The notes below the pieces were generated by a model. That model worked only from the letters and a program-made list of their open reading frames with translations. It searched no databases and was not told the origin of the DNA. The translations under genes were made by a program, and so were the position numbers. Of a stretch of 64,000 nucleotides of DNA, positions 41,794-50,179 are shown piece after piece (position 1 is the stretch's first letter; each line of letters begins with the position of its first letter). The stretch covers positions 65,729 to 129,728 of the forward strand of contig PLHJ01000005.1 in NCBI GenBank assembly GCA_003138895.1, written 5' to 3'. The stretch comes from Acidimicrobiaceae bacterium. GTDB lineage: Bacteria; Actinomycetota; Acidimicrobiia; Acidimicrobiales; RAAP-2.

Positions 41794-42635
41794 GTGGCCA
41801 ACTCGTCATTGTCGCGACACCCATTGGCAATTTGGCCGATATTTCACGTCGCGCTCTCGACGTGCTGGAACAAGCGGACGCGGTGTACTGCGAAGACACC
41901 CGACATAGCCGTACGCTCTTTGCGGCCTATGAAATCCCCACCGGTGGTCGTCTTTTTGCGCTGCATCAGCACAACGAAGCGAGCCAGTGTGACGAAATTG
42001 TTCGTCGAGTGGGTGAGGGTCAGACCGTGGCGTTAATAAGCGACGCGGGGACTCCCGGCATAAGTGATCCAGGTTCCAGGGTCGTCGCGGCGATAGCGCA
42101 AGCTGGACTCACGGTTTCAACGACGCCGGGTTCCTCGGCAGTCATAGCCGCTCTCAGTATCAGCGGACTGGCGACGGAGCGATTTTGTATGGAGGGTTTT
42201 CTTCCTCGCAAACAAGGCGAACGGGATCTGCGCTACGACACCTGGAGAAATGAACCGCGGACGATTGTGTTCTTCGAATCACCTCAACGCATTGTGACGA
42301 CAATTACCGAACTGGCTAATCAATTTGGCGAGCGACGGGTGGTTATTGCACGTGAGATGACGAAACGATTCGAAGAAGTCATACGGGGGACGCTTTATGA
42401 CGTGGCGGCGGTACTAGCGGGACGAGAAATGATGGGCGAGATTGTGGTGGTGCTGGATGGAGCGCCCGAACGGGCGCCCGTTAGCGACGAAACCGTGCTT
42501 CGGGCCATTCGCGACGAGCTCGCGAGGGGTCTGAGTCTTCGAGACGCGTCCGCAGGCATTGCGAGTGACTTAGGGGTTTCCCAGCGTCGTGTTTACGAAA
42601 TGGCGCTTGCGGATCGAGACAACAATCCCTCATAA
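41790..42635 (+). CDS. rsmI: 16S rRNA (cytidine1402-2'-O)-methyltransferase RsmI
   Basis: A 281-residue tetrapyrrole-methylase-fold enzyme. It starts with the invariant LVIVATPIGNLADISRRAL; then EDTRHSRTLF, the LISDAGTPGISDPGSRVV SAM-binding segment, and TTPGSSAVIAALSISGL follow. The C-terminal third carries EEVIRGTL and a helical RsmI-specific domain ending in LRDASAGIASDLGVSQRRVYEMAL, a helix-turn-helix. It methylates the ribosomal decoding centre. It begins the metG-tatD-ksgA-ispE block. Confidence 0.95.
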   Translation: MSGQLVIVATPIGNLADISRRALDVLEQADAVYCEDTRHSRTLFAAYEIPTGGRLFALHQHNEASQCDEIVRRVGEGQTVALISDAGTPGISDPGSRVVAAIAQAGLTVSTTPGSSAVIAALSISGLATERFCMEGFLPRKQGERDLRYDTWRNEPRTIVFFESPQRIVTTITELANQFGERRVVIAREMTKRFEEVIRGTLYDVAAVLAGREMMGEIVVVLDGAPERAPVSDETVLRAIRDELARGLSLRDASAGIASDLGVSQRRVYEMALADRDNNPS

Positions 42636-42653
42636 GTCAGTACCCTTACTGTC

Positions 42654-44186
42654 GTGAGTCGCTTCTTTGTCACCACACCTATTTATTACGGGAACGACGC
42701 TCCCCACGTAGGTAGCGCCTATTCCACGGTGAACGCCGATGCCCTGGCGCGTTGGCACCGACTCGTGGGTGACGAGACGTTGTTTTTGACGGGTACTGAC
42801 GAACACGGTCAAAAAGTTGCCGATTCGGCCGAGCAACAAGGTCTTTCACCACAAGCGTGGACGGACCAAACCGCGCAACGCTTCATCGAGGCGTGGGATG
42901 ACCTCAACATTTCAAACGACGATTTCATTCGAACGTCGGAGCGACGACACCACGAAAGTGTTCAGAAGTTCTTGACCAAGATTTACGAGAACGGTTTTAT
43001 TTACAAGGATGTCTACGAAGGGTTGTACTGCGTCAGTTGCGAGGACTACTACACGCCCGAGGCATTGGTGAATGGCAACTGTCCGGTGCACGAGCGCCCA
43101 GTGATCACCATGCAAGAAGAAAACTGGTTTTTTCGTCTCAGTGCGTTCGAAGACAAACTTCTGCAGTATTACGAAGAGCACCCGACGTTCACGACTCCTC
43201 AAACGAAATTCAACGAAGCAATTTCTTTCGTGAAGGGTGGCCTAAAGGATATCTCCATAACGCGCACATCCATCACCTGGGGCATCACGGTTCCCTGGGA
43301 TGAAAAGCACGTCTTTTATGTTTGGTACGACGCGTTGATTAACTACTTGACGGCAATTGGTTACGGCAGTGACCACGACGAAGTTGAAAAGTGGTGGCCC
43401 TCTTCGAACCACATTGTTGGTAAGGAGATCATCCGTTTTCACTGTGTGTGGTGGCCGGCAATGTGTATGGCCGCCGGACTGGAACCTCCGGCCCACGTGC
43501 ACGTGCACGGCTGGCTCTTGGTGGGCGGGAAAAAACTTGGCAAGAGCATGGCCTCGGACGTGGGCATCAAATTGACCGACATTGCCCCTAGGACGTTGAC
43601 GGCCGAATTCGGGGTTGACCCCATTCGTTATTACCTACTTCGCGAAACCCCCTTTGGTAACGACGGCGAGTTTTCTTTCGAGGGAATCATCGCCCGCTAC
43701 AACACCGACTTGGCCAACAATCTGGGAAATCTCGTGGCGCGCGTGGCGACCGTCGTTGGTTCAAAGTGCGATGGTCGTGGTCGGGCACCAACGATTGACG
43801 CCGAACTTCGGGCGGTGGCCAACGAGGTCGTTCAACAAGTCGGCGCAGCGTGGGAAGAATTTGCCCCCCATCGAGCACTCGAAGCGGCGTGGCAACTCAT
43901 TGGCGCCGCCAACGCGGATCTGGAAAAGCACGCACCGTGGAAAATGGAATCCGGACCTGAGGTTGATGCCGTGATGGGCAATGCCCTTGAAGTTCTGCGC
44001 CTAACAGCCATATTGATCAGCCCCGCCATGCCCGAAACTGCCGAGAAAATCTGGCACCGTATTGGGCTTCAAGGCTCACCGGCCGACGTTTCATTTCGTG
44101 GCGAGGCTTCGTGGGGTCGCTACCCCGAAGGTCTCCTCGTAGAAAAGGGTGAACCACTTTTTCCTCGGATCAAGTCCGACGCATGA
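42654..44186 (+). CDS. metG: methionyl-tRNA synthetase
   Basis: A 510-residue class I synthetase. The HIGH signature appears as HVGS in TTPIYYGNDAPHVGSAYSTV (starting at residue 6), and the KMSKS equivalent is KLGKSMASD in GGKKLGKSMASDVGIK. The connective peptide lacks the four-Cys zinc knuckles (CxxC pairs) of the E. coli enzyme apart from scattered Cys (CVSCEDYYTP, NCPV), giving one zinc-like site. The C-terminal dimerisation domain of some MetG proteins is absent. GTG 42654 starts the protein. It overlaps tatD by four bases. Confidence 0.95.
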   Translation: MSRFFVTTPIYYGNDAPHVGSAYSTVNADALARWHRLVGDETLFLTGTDEHGQKVADSAEQQGLSPQAWTDQTAQRFIEAWDDLNISNDDFIRTSERRHHESVQKFLTKIYENGFIYKDVYEGLYCVSCEDYYTPEALVNGNCPVHERPVITMQEENWFFRLSAFEDKLLQYYEEHPTFTTPQTKFNEAISFVKGGLKDISITRTSITWGITVPWDEKHVFYVWYDALINYLTAIGYGSDHDEVEKWWPSSNHIVGKEIIRFHCVWWPAMCMAAGLEPPAHVHVHGWLLVGGKKLGKSMASDVGIKLTDIAPRTLTAEFGVDPIRYYLLRETPFGNDGEFSFEGIIARYNTDLANNLGNLVARVATVVGSKCDGRGRAPTIDAELRAVANEVVQQVGAAWEEFAPHRALEAAWQLIGAANADLEKHAPWKMESGPEVDAVMGNALEVLRLTAILISPAMPETAEKIWHRIGLQGSPADVSFRGEASWGRYPEGLLVEKGEPLFPRIKSDA

Positions 44187-44980
44187 GTTATTGGACCGAC
44201 GCACATTGTCATCTGCAAGATCAGTTTTTGCGCGGTGACGACGACGTCCGAGCCGATGTTCATGACACGCTCGAGCGGGCGTACGAGGGTGGTGTTGACC
44301 GCGTCATTGTCATTGGAACGGACATCACGACGTCGCACGAAGCCATTTCATTAGCGAACGAACCAACGGATCACGTTGAAGTTTTCGCCACAATTGGACT
44401 TCATCCCCACGACGCTCTGCAAGGCACCGAGTCGCTCGTGGCGTTGGCTCGAGAAAAGAATGCTCGGGTGGTCGGCATCGGCGAGTGCGGACTTGACTAC
44501 TTTTATGAGCACTCGCCGCGAGAGGTACAACAACGTGCGTTTCGAGAACAAATTCAACTCGCCCACGAATTGGACCTGGCTCTGGTTATTCACGCTCGTG
44601 ACGCCTGGGACGACCTCTATCGACTTCTTGAGGAAGAATCGACGCCCGAGCGAACGGTTATTCACTGCTTTACCGGCGGACCGCTCGAAGCGCAGACCTG
44701 CCTCGATTTGGGCTGCGATATCTCCTTTTCGGGCATTGTGACCTTCAAGAACGCCGAGGCCCTTCGAGAGGCCGCTCGCCTCGTGCCCTTAGACCGCATC
44801 CACGTCGAAACCGACAGCCCGTTTCTCGCCCCGGTGCCGTTTCGAGGACAGCCCAACGAGCCAGCTCGAGTGTCGGTAGTGGGTGAAGCGGTCGCGAACG
44901 TTCGTGGTGAAGAAGTGGAAATCCTGAGAGAACGAACGACCCAAAATACTGCGCGATTGTTCGGACTTACCTCGCGTTAA
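44183..44980 (+). CDS. tatD: TatD-family metal-dependent DNase
   Basis: A 265-residue TIM-barrel hydrolase. The N-terminal WTDAHCHLQD provides the HxH metal site, GIGECGLDYF the bridging Glu, LVIHARDAWDDL and VIHCFTGG the next His residues, and HVETDSPFLAPVPFRGQPNEP the catalytic Asp. Members are 3'-5' exonucleases or D-aminoacyl-tRNA deacylase-like. It sits in the usual order after metG. Confidence 0.95.
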   Translation: MSYWTDAHCHLQDQFLRGDDDVRADVHDTLERAYEGGVDRVIVIGTDITTSHEAISLANEPTDHVEVFATIGLHPHDALQGTESLVALAREKNARVVGIGECGLDYFYEHSPREVQQRAFREQIQLAHELDLALVIHARDAWDDLYRLLEEESTPERTVIHCFTGGPLEAQTCLDLGCDISFSGIVTFKNAEALREAARLVPLDRIHVETDSPFLAPVPFRGQPNEPARVSVVGEAVANVRGEEVEILRERTTQNTARLFGLTSR

Positions 44981-45082
44981 GCCCCGTCTTTATCAGGTAT
45001 TTCGGAAACTGAGAGGTTGCTGGGTTGCCTTCGAGGTTGACGTTGCCTAGCGTAAGAGGGCGGCGTTGTTCTTGCTGCCACC
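44981..45082. promoter_or_regulatory. gap between tatD and the RlpA-like gene
   Basis: 102 bases. TTGCCT at about 45026 and TAGCGT 17 bases further on could form a weak promoter; the start ATG 45083 has no ribosome site. A c-di-AMP riboswitch often precedes wall-hydrolase genes in actinobacteria, but I could not recognise one here. Confidence 0.25.
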
Positions 45083-45943
45083 ATGTCCCCGAGGAAGGGC
45101 GGACTTCTGAGGACAGTTTCAAGACGGGCGTTCCAACGCTCGATTCTTATTGGCACATTGGCGATCGTCCCGGTCGCTTCGGTCGCCCTGCTCAATTCGT
45201 CGTCGGGCGTTTCTGGGCTAAGCGCCGCGCCGACGACGGTTGCTTCCCAGCAACTCGTAGGGGACCAAATCAGCTCTTCGCACACGACGAGCACGACGTT
45301 CAAAGTAAAGACGGCGCCCAAGATCGTTACGCCGACGACCGCCCGCAAAGTCCTGACCACCACGACGTTGCGGCATCCGGCCGCGGTCGTCACCGTGCCA
45401 GCAAAGACAGTCGTCACGGTCCATCACGTGGTCACCAAGCCCAAGGTCGTTACAAAAACGCCAGTTACCTTGAAAAAGACACCCTTAAAGAAGAAAGTTG
45501 TCGTCAAAAAGCCGGTGCCGGTGAAGAAACCTGTCGCGACCAAACCAAAAGACACGACGACAACAACCAGTACAACCACGACGGTGCCGGGCGACACCAC
45601 CACGACGTTGACGGGTGACACGACGACCACAACGACGACCATCGCCACGACCACAACAACAAAGCCCAAACCCAAACCCAAACCCAAGCCCAAACCAGCA
45701 GTGAAGTACCGCATTGGTATCGCGACGTGGTACTCCTACGTGCCAGGACATTGCGCCACGTCGTACTTGCCACACGGAACGAGGATTGTGGTTCGTGTCT
45801 TGCACAGCACGCGAGAAATTAGTTGTCTCGTCACCGATACCCAAGGTACGGCCACGGGGCGTGTCGTGGACCTCTCGGAAACTCAATTCGCGGAGCTTGC
45901 TCCATTGTGGCGAGGTGTTGTTCGAGTAATAGTTGTTTGGTGA
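45083..45943 (+). CDS. RlpA-like double-psi-beta-barrel cell-wall protein
   Basis: A 286-residue exported protein. An N-terminal basic region and hydrophobic segment (about residues 20-40, ILIGTLAIVPVASVALL) form a signal anchor. Residues about 50-210 are low-complexity: Thr-rich runs and a (KP)n tract encoded by repeated AAACCC hexamers (45662-45700), a probable wall-spanning linker. The last 75 residues form a double-psi-beta-barrel: GIATWYSYVPGHCATSYLPHGT, then CLVTDTQGTATGRVVDLSETQFAELAPL with the presumed catalytic Asp in VTDT (each quoted in part). It stands between tatD and ksgA, where many actinobacteria carry rpfB, so it may be the peptidoglycan-cleaving protein of this lineage. Its stop overlaps ksgA. 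Confidence 0.8.
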   Translation: MSPRKGGLLRTVSRRAFQRSILIGTLAIVPVASVALLNSSSGVSGLSAAPTTVASQQLVGDQISSSHTTSTTFKVKTAPKIVTPTTARKVLTTTTLRHPAAVVTVPAKTVVTVHHVVTKPKVVTKTPVTLKKTPLKKKVVVKKPVPVKKPVATKPKDTTTTTSTTTTVPGDTTTTLTGDTTTTTTTIATTTTTKPKPKPKPKPKPAVKYRIGIATWYSYVPGHCATSYLPHGTRIVVRVLHSTREISCLVTDTQGTATGRVVDLSETQFAELAPLWRGVVRVIVVW

Positions 45944-46755
45944 CGCACTCACGAACGGCTCTGACCGCACTGTTGCAGGAATACGGCCTTTCTCCTTCGC
46001 GGGCCTTAGGACAGAATTTTGTAGTTGACGCCAACACGGTTCGTAGGATTGCTCGACTCGCCAACGTTGGTCCTGGTGATCTCGTGGTTGAAATTGGGGC
46101 CGGGCTCGGATCTTTAACGTTGGCGTTGGCCGAAACTGGTGCGACCGTCGAGGCCATTGAAGTCGATCGCCACCTACTCGCGCCTCTGAGGAGCGTTCTT
46201 TCGCCTTTGGGAATACCGGTGCACCACATGGACGCACTCGAGGCTGATTACGACCAGATTCTAAAAGGTCGCCAAGCCGTTGTGGTGGCGAATCTTCCCT
46301 ACAACGTCGCCACACCACTCGTGGTGCATTTGCTCGAGACACAACCGCTGTTGCAACGATTCTTGGTGATGGTGCAAAAAGAAGTCGGTGAGCGCATGGC
46401 CGCGCACGCTGGCGACGAAGCGTACGGTGCTGTTTCGTTACGCGTGCAGTACTTCGGCGAAGCCCACGTCGTGGGGAAGGTGTCGCCAACGGTTTTTTAT
46501 CCCAAACCAAAAGTTGACTCCGTCCTCGTCGAAATTACGCGAAGGCCGAGTGTCGCCATTGACCCAAGTGTCGTGAGTGAGGAAGCCCTGTTTGACGTGG
46601 TTCGTTCGTCGTTTGCGCATCGACGAAAAATGCTTCGACGATCTCTTGACGCTTGGGCCACCGAAGAGACGTTTAGAAAAGCGGACGTGGAGGGAACGAG
46701 ACGACCCGAGGAATTGACGCTTGAAGAATTTGCTCGGTTAGCCGCGGCCCGATGA
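45940..46755 (+). CDS. rsmA: 16S rRNA dimethyladenosine transferase KsgA
   Basis: A 271-residue methyltransferase. SPSRALGQNFVVDANTVRRI is the KsgA start region (GQNFL/V), followed by motif I VVEIGAGLGSLTLALAETGA, motif IV VVANLPYNVATPLV (NLPY) and a complete C-terminal helical domain with FYPKPKVDSVLVEI and SSFAHRRKMLRRSL. GTG 45940 overlaps the stop of the previous gene (GTGA), giving VTHSRTALTALLQEYGL; the frame is open further upstream but inside the RlpA-like gene. It dimethylates A1518/A1519 of 16S rRNA. Confidence 0.95.
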   Translation: MTHSRTALTALLQEYGLSPSRALGQNFVVDANTVRRIARLANVGPGDLVVEIGAGLGSLTLALAETGATVEAIEVDRHLLAPLRSVLSPLGIPVHHMDALEADYDQILKGRQAVVVANLPYNVATPLVVHLLETQPLLQRFLVMVQKEVGERMAAHAGDEAYGAVSLRVQYFGEAHVVGKVSPTVFYPKPKVDSVLVEITRRPSVAIDPSVVSEEALFDVVRSSFAHRRKMLRRSLDAWATEETFRKADVEGTRRPEELTLEEFARLAAAR

Positions 46756-47522
46756 CGACCTTGCGTGCACCAGCGAAGCTGACGTGGTTCTTGGACATCA
46801 CGGGTGTTAGAGAAAACGGCTATCACGAAGTGCGAAGCGAAATGGTTTCACTTGATCTTTGTGATGAATTAACTGTCGAAGAAAATGCCAGTTACCTTCG
46901 AATCTCGGGCGAAGAGTACGTCCGATTAGCGGGTGTTAGCACTGACGAAAACAACATTGTGGAGCGCGCCTTACGACTCGTTGGTAAGCGTGCGGGCGTG
47001 ACGCTGCACAAATCCATTCCTGTTGGGGGAGGGCTCGGTGGCGGATCAAGCGACGCGGCGGCCATTCTTCGATGGGCGGGCTACGGCGACGACAATGAGA
47101 CCGCGCTTCGCCTCGGTAGCGACGTGCCATTTTGTCTCCGAGGTGGCCGTTCGCTCGTGAGCGGCATTGGCGAAGAGATCGAGGACCTCGAGTTTTTAGC
47201 TCGCGACCTCACGTTGATTGTGCCGAGCTTTGGCATTGACACGGCAGCGTGTTATGGCGCCTACGACGAGATGAGCAAAAACGGCCAGTTGGTGGAGGCA
47301 CGTAATGCCCTGGAGGCACCGGCCCGTCGTATTGAGCCCCGCCTCGATCTACTTATGAACTGGGTCAAAGAGCGATTCGAACGACCAGCGTTTCTCGCTG
47401 GTTCGGGTTCTACTGTGTACGTGGAAGGTCACGTACAAGGTGGCGTAGCGCGCTGGGACGAGCCCAGCCCTGCGGGAGACGTTCACGTGGAACAGACGGC
47501 GACAACGCCGAAAATTACTTAG
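46752..47522 (+). CDS. ispE: 4-diphosphocytidyl-2-C-methyl-D-erythritol kinase
   Basis: A 256-residue GHMP kinase of the MEP isoprenoid pathway. Motif 1 is RAPAKLTWFLDITGVRENGYHEV, where AKxNxxL/AKLTW holds the substrate Lys (quoted in part). The ATP loop is IPVGGGLGGGSSDAAAIL, and motif 3 ends in FLAGSGSTVYVEG. Short compared with the usual 280-320 residues. Overlap with ksgA by four bases; follows the conserved actinobacterial order. Confidence 0.92.
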   Translation: MTTLRAPAKLTWFLDITGVRENGYHEVRSEMVSLDLCDELTVEENASYLRISGEEYVRLAGVSTDENNIVERALRLVGKRAGVTLHKSIPVGGGLGGGSSDAAAILRWAGYGDDNETALRLGSDVPFCLRGGRSLVSGIGEEIEDLEFLARDLTLIVPSFGIDTAACYGAYDEMSKNGQLVEARNALEAPARRIEPRLDLLMNWVKERFERPAFLAGSGSTVYVEGHVQGGVARWDEPSPAGDVHVEQTATTPKIT

Positions 47523-47531
47523 AAACGAGAA

Positions 47532-47633
47532 CTATTTGCCAGCGGCGCGGCGCTGCCAGCGAGTTCGCTTCAGCATCTTCTTGTGCTTCTTCTTACGCAT
47601 GCGCTTGCGGCGCTTTTTAATCAATGATCCCAT
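47532..47633 (-). CDS. ribosomal protein bS22, mini-protein
   Basis: A 33-residue basic protein starting MGSLIKKRRKRMRKKKHKK and ending in WQRRAAGK. It is nearly identical to mycobacterial bS22 (MGSVIKKRRKRMSKKKHRK...), a 30S protein near the decoding centre, related to the AURKAIP1/COX24 domain. ATG 47633 is the conserved start; the frame is open further upstream without conserved sequence. Ends 9 bases from the convergent ispE stop. Confidence 0.93.
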   Translation of the reverse strand: MGSLIKKRRKRMRKKKHKKMLKRTRWQRRAAGK

Positions 47634-47687
47634 GGCCTGTATGACGCTACTAGGTTTCGAAATAGGGCCGCCAATTGAGGAGAACTG

Positions 47688-48053
47688 ATGCGTTTTCGAA
47701 TCGACCATACGCAACTCGCTATTCCCCCGGGAGGAGAAGACCTCGCGGACACCTTCTACGTTGACTTGCTGGGCTTTCGGGTGCTCGAAAAGCCGCCGTC
47801 ACTTGCCAAGCGCGGAGGGCGCTGGTACGACCACGAGGGAACCGAACTTCACCTCGGAGTTGAAACAGCCTTCGTACCCGCCAAAAAGGCACACGTGGCG
47901 CTCGAGGTTGATGGCTACGACGACTTACTCGCGATATTTGACGAACATGACGTTGAAGTAATACCGGACCACGAAATTGAAGGGGTGACGCGGTGTTACG
48001 TGCACGACCCGCACGGGAATCGCATTGAGTTAATTAAGGCTGAGCGTCCGTAA
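47688..48053 (+). CDS. VOC-family (glyoxalase-fold) protein
   Basis: A 121-residue single vicinal-oxygen-chelate domain: RIDHTQLAIPPG at the start with a metal-type His, FYVDLLGFRVLEKP, then HLGVE and the end YVHDPHGNRIELIKAE with the terminal Glu ligand. Such proteins isomerise or cleave small metabolites or bind antibiotics. ATG 47688 has a GAGGAG ribosome site. Its 3' end overlaps the convergent ferredoxin gene by 20 bases. Substrate unknown. Confidence 0.85.
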   Translation: MRFRIDHTQLAIPPGGEDLADTFYVDLLGFRVLEKPPSLAKRGGRWYDHEGTELHLGVETAFVPAKKAHVALEVDGYDDLLAIFDEHDVEVIPDHEIEGVTRCYVHDPHGNRIELIKAERP

Positions 48054-48279
48054 TTTTTTCGATCTGCAGTGCTTGTCGTGGGCATCCACGAACGGCGTAC
48101 TTGGCTGATTCGTACGCGCCGGCGTTATTTATCTTCGTGGGTTCTTGTCGAATGATCGGATAGCCCCACTCGTCAACATTGACGAGTTCGGGAGCGAGCT
48201 CAGCACAGTGACCAAAGCCGTCACACAAAATGGGATTGACCTTGAGCACGAACGTGGAAGGACGTCGCTTTACTCCCAT
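48034..48279 (-). CDS. 3Fe-4S-type ferredoxin
   Basis: An 81-residue ferredoxin of the actinobacterial P450-ferredoxin family. Cys residues occur in PILCDGFGHCAELAPELV and VRGCPRQALQIEK: C-x5-C...C-P, i.e. three clear cluster ligands, fitting a 3Fe-4S centre. It is the last gene of the redox operon and overlaps the NuoF-like gene by ten bases. It may take electrons from NAD(P)H through that flavoprotein; it could also serve the P450 at 22.4 kb, though there is no linkage. Confidence 0.87.
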   Translation of the reverse strand: MGVKRRPSTFVLKVNPILCDGFGHCAELAPELVNVDEWGYPIIRQEPTKINNAGAYESAKYAVRGCPRQALQIEKITDAQP

Positions 48280-49544
48280 ACAAGTTCATCTCCTCGTTCG
48301 AGTCGCGGGACCGTGGCAAAGCGTGGTCCACGAGCGCCGGCGCATGGCCGACCACTCGCGTGAGCTCTGATGTCGTCTTCAAAAACCCGAAGCGACGAGC
48401 GAACGAATCGAACGACACCGTCGGGGTGGTGACAAGCGCCTCGTCCATCAATCTGCGATGCTTGTTCATTAAGGCGTCGCAACGCTGCACCGGCGTCCTT
48501 CGAACCCGCCAAAAGCAGTCCCAGGTCGTCGGCCATTGAGGGCAACCCAAACGCGCAGGGTCCACATTGACGTGCACTCTCGTTGGCCATCCAACGCACG
48601 ATGTTGTAGATCTCGCCAATACCGCAACCTGATTTGGGTAGGACGAAAATGATGCCGGCACCGACGGATGCATTCACCGTCTTGAGTGCCGCATTATCAA
48701 ACGAAAGATCGATGTTGCGTCCGCTGATCCACTCGCCGCTGTAGCCACCAAGCAAGAGGGCCTGGGGATCGCGGTCGGCCTGTGCCGCTTCCAAGATCTG
48801 TCGAATGGGGGTGCCGGCCGCTACTTCCATGACCGTCGGGTGCGAAACGGCGCCCGTCACTGAGACGAGTAACGATCCCGGGTGCAATGGCGTCCCGAGC
48901 GAGCGAAACCACTCGGCGCCATAGCGGGCAATGAGCCCCACATTGGCGCACGTCTCGGCGTTATCGAGAAGCACGACACCTTGACCAATGCGCAAGACGT
49001 TTGGTCGGTTGGGTCGGTACTGCGGCAGACACTGATTGTCGTCGAGCCAGTGCACGAGCGCGGACTCTTCACCCGCAACGTAGCGACCGGGCGGCGTGTG
49101 CAATTCAATGAGCGGTCCGCGCTGACTACGGCGCTGGCGTTCGTGGATTGCTCGTTCCATGTGGTTGATCGTGGTGGAAAACTCACGAGCGACACAGACC
49201 GCAATGTGCTTGGCGCCAATCATGGCGGCCAGCGCTTCTGCGCCGTCGAGCACGAGGTGGGGATTGGCGGCGATGAGCGAACGGTCCTTGTGAGAAGCCG
49301 GCTCACCTTCCATGGCGTTGACAACAACGTATTTGGTACGACTCCGCTGCGAGCGAAGTAGTTCAACCTTGCGATGCGTCGGAAATCCGGCGCCGCCACG
49401 GCCCATTAATCCTGAGGCCTCGAGTTCCTTCAGGGCATCAACGACTTCTCCCGACGAGGAGAATGCTTGCTCGTGTTCAACGAGTGTGAGTGGCCGCCTC
49501 GTCGTTTGGTGAATGAGTCGGGGAAGTGACGATGGAGCAATCAT
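48270..49544 (-). CDS. NuoF-like NADH:acceptor flavoprotein with an altered Fe-S site
   Basis: A 424-residue protein of the NuoF/HoxF/RnfC fold. FMN site: GRGGAGFPTHRK (48-59) and NAMEGEPASHKDR (76-88); the NADH site is GRYVAGEESALVHWL (153-167). The C-terminal Fe-S domain, normally ESCGxCxPC plus a distal Cys, reads ESARQCGPC here: the first Cys is Ala324, leaving Cys327, Cys330 and distal Cys371. The 4Fe-4S N3 cluster would have three protein ligands or a different cluster. It overlaps both neighbours by 4-10 bases. Likely role: NADH oxidation feeding the ferredoxin and/or the membrane cytochrome in this operon. Confidence 0.85.
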   Translation of the reverse strand: MIAPSSLPRLIHQTTRRPLTLVEHEQAFSSSGEVVDALKELEASGLMGRGGAGFPTHRKVELLRSQRSRTKYVVVNAMEGEPASHKDRSLIAANPHLVLDGAEALAAMIGAKHIAVCVAREFSTTINHMERAIHERQRRSQRGPLIELHTPPGRYVAGEESALVHWLDDNQCLPQYRPNRPNVLRIGQGVVLLDNAETCANVGLIARYGAEWFRSLGTPLHPGSLLVSVTGAVSHPTVMEVAAGTPIRQILEAAQADRDPQALLLGGYSGEWISGRNIDLSFDNAALKTVNASVGAGIIFVLPKSGCGIGEIYNIVRWMANESARQCGPCAFGLPSMADDLGLLLAGSKDAGAALRRLNEQASQIDGRGACHHPDGVVRFVRSSLRVFEDDIRAHASGRPCAGARGPRFATVPRLERGDELVWE

Positions 49545-50179
49545 CGTCGTCGCACAACCTTTTGCGATGAAGCCGGCCGACTATTGGACGTTTTTGCGAG
49601 AGGAGCTCGCGCGAGTGGCGACAGCGCGGTTCGACCGGCGGCGCGAACGGGTCGGCCAAAGAACCTCCATAGCCCGGCAAGAGCTACCACGAGCACACAC
49701 AACCCGATGACGGCGAGCCCCCATGGTTTGTGCGAATCGCTGCCCGTCAAAAAACTGTGTGCTGCGGCACTCGCGAAAGCGAGCCACGAGAACCAGTGGA
49801 TAAAGCGCCATGAACTGTTCTTGATGCGAACTTTCAAAAGACTCGACACCCACACGCAGAGCATGAGGTCAAAGGCGATCGTACCAATCGCCACGGGGAG
49901 TCTTCGATACGAAGAAGTAAATGGCGCAATGGCAGAAATCAGCCCAGTGGAGACATAACTGTCGAGCACGGTCGAGAGAATATGAATGACCAAAAAGAGC
50001 ATCGCCACGATGGAAAGTGAACGATGCAGTTCGTTGATCTCGAAACGACCGACGTAAGTGCCACCAACGCGATTGGCGACGAGTGTGCCCATCGTCACCA
50101 CAATCGTGAAGAGAATGAGTGCGACCATGCCCGTGGCACGTGTCGTGTACCAGAAGTAGGGAGACGTCAGGGCCAGCAT
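49541..50179 (-). CDS. ferric-reductase-like transmembrane b-type cytochrome
   Basis: A 212-residue membrane protein with about six helices. Potential heme b ligands are the paired His residues in INELHRSLSIVAMLFLVIHIL and RFIHWFSWLAFASAAAHSFL. There is no soluble FAD/NADPH domain, so it passes electrons across the membrane to or from partners rather than acting as a full ferric reductase. A basic C-terminal tail (RPVRAAGRTAL, KVVRRR) faces the cytosol. It starts inside the ApbE stop and overlaps the NuoF-like gene by four bases. Confidence 0.84.
   Translation of the reverse strand: MLALTSPYFWYTTRATGMVALILFTIVVTMGTLVANRVGGTYVGRFEINELHRSLSIVAMLFLVIHILSTVLDSYVSTGLISAIAPFTSSYRRLPVAIGTIAFDLMLCVWVSSLLKVRIKNSSWRFIHWFSWLAFASAAAHSFLTGSDSHKPWGLAVIGLCVLVVALAGLWRFFGRPVRAAGRTALSPLARAPLAKTSNSRPASSQKVVRRR

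Noticed and set aside
44981..45082. ydaO-type c-di-AMP riboswitch ahead of the RlpA-like gene
   Set aside because: The gap is too short and lacks the conserved core words.
45485..46510. 341-codon minus-strand open frame opposite the RlpA-like gene and ksgA
   Set aside because: Low-complexity Arg/Pro composition is the antisense of the Thr/Lys/Pro-rich linker; both sense genes are well supported.
46752..47522. Frameshift or truncation of ispE because of its short length
   Set aside because: All three GHMP motifs are present in order and the stop is followed directly by bS22; it is simply a compact protein.
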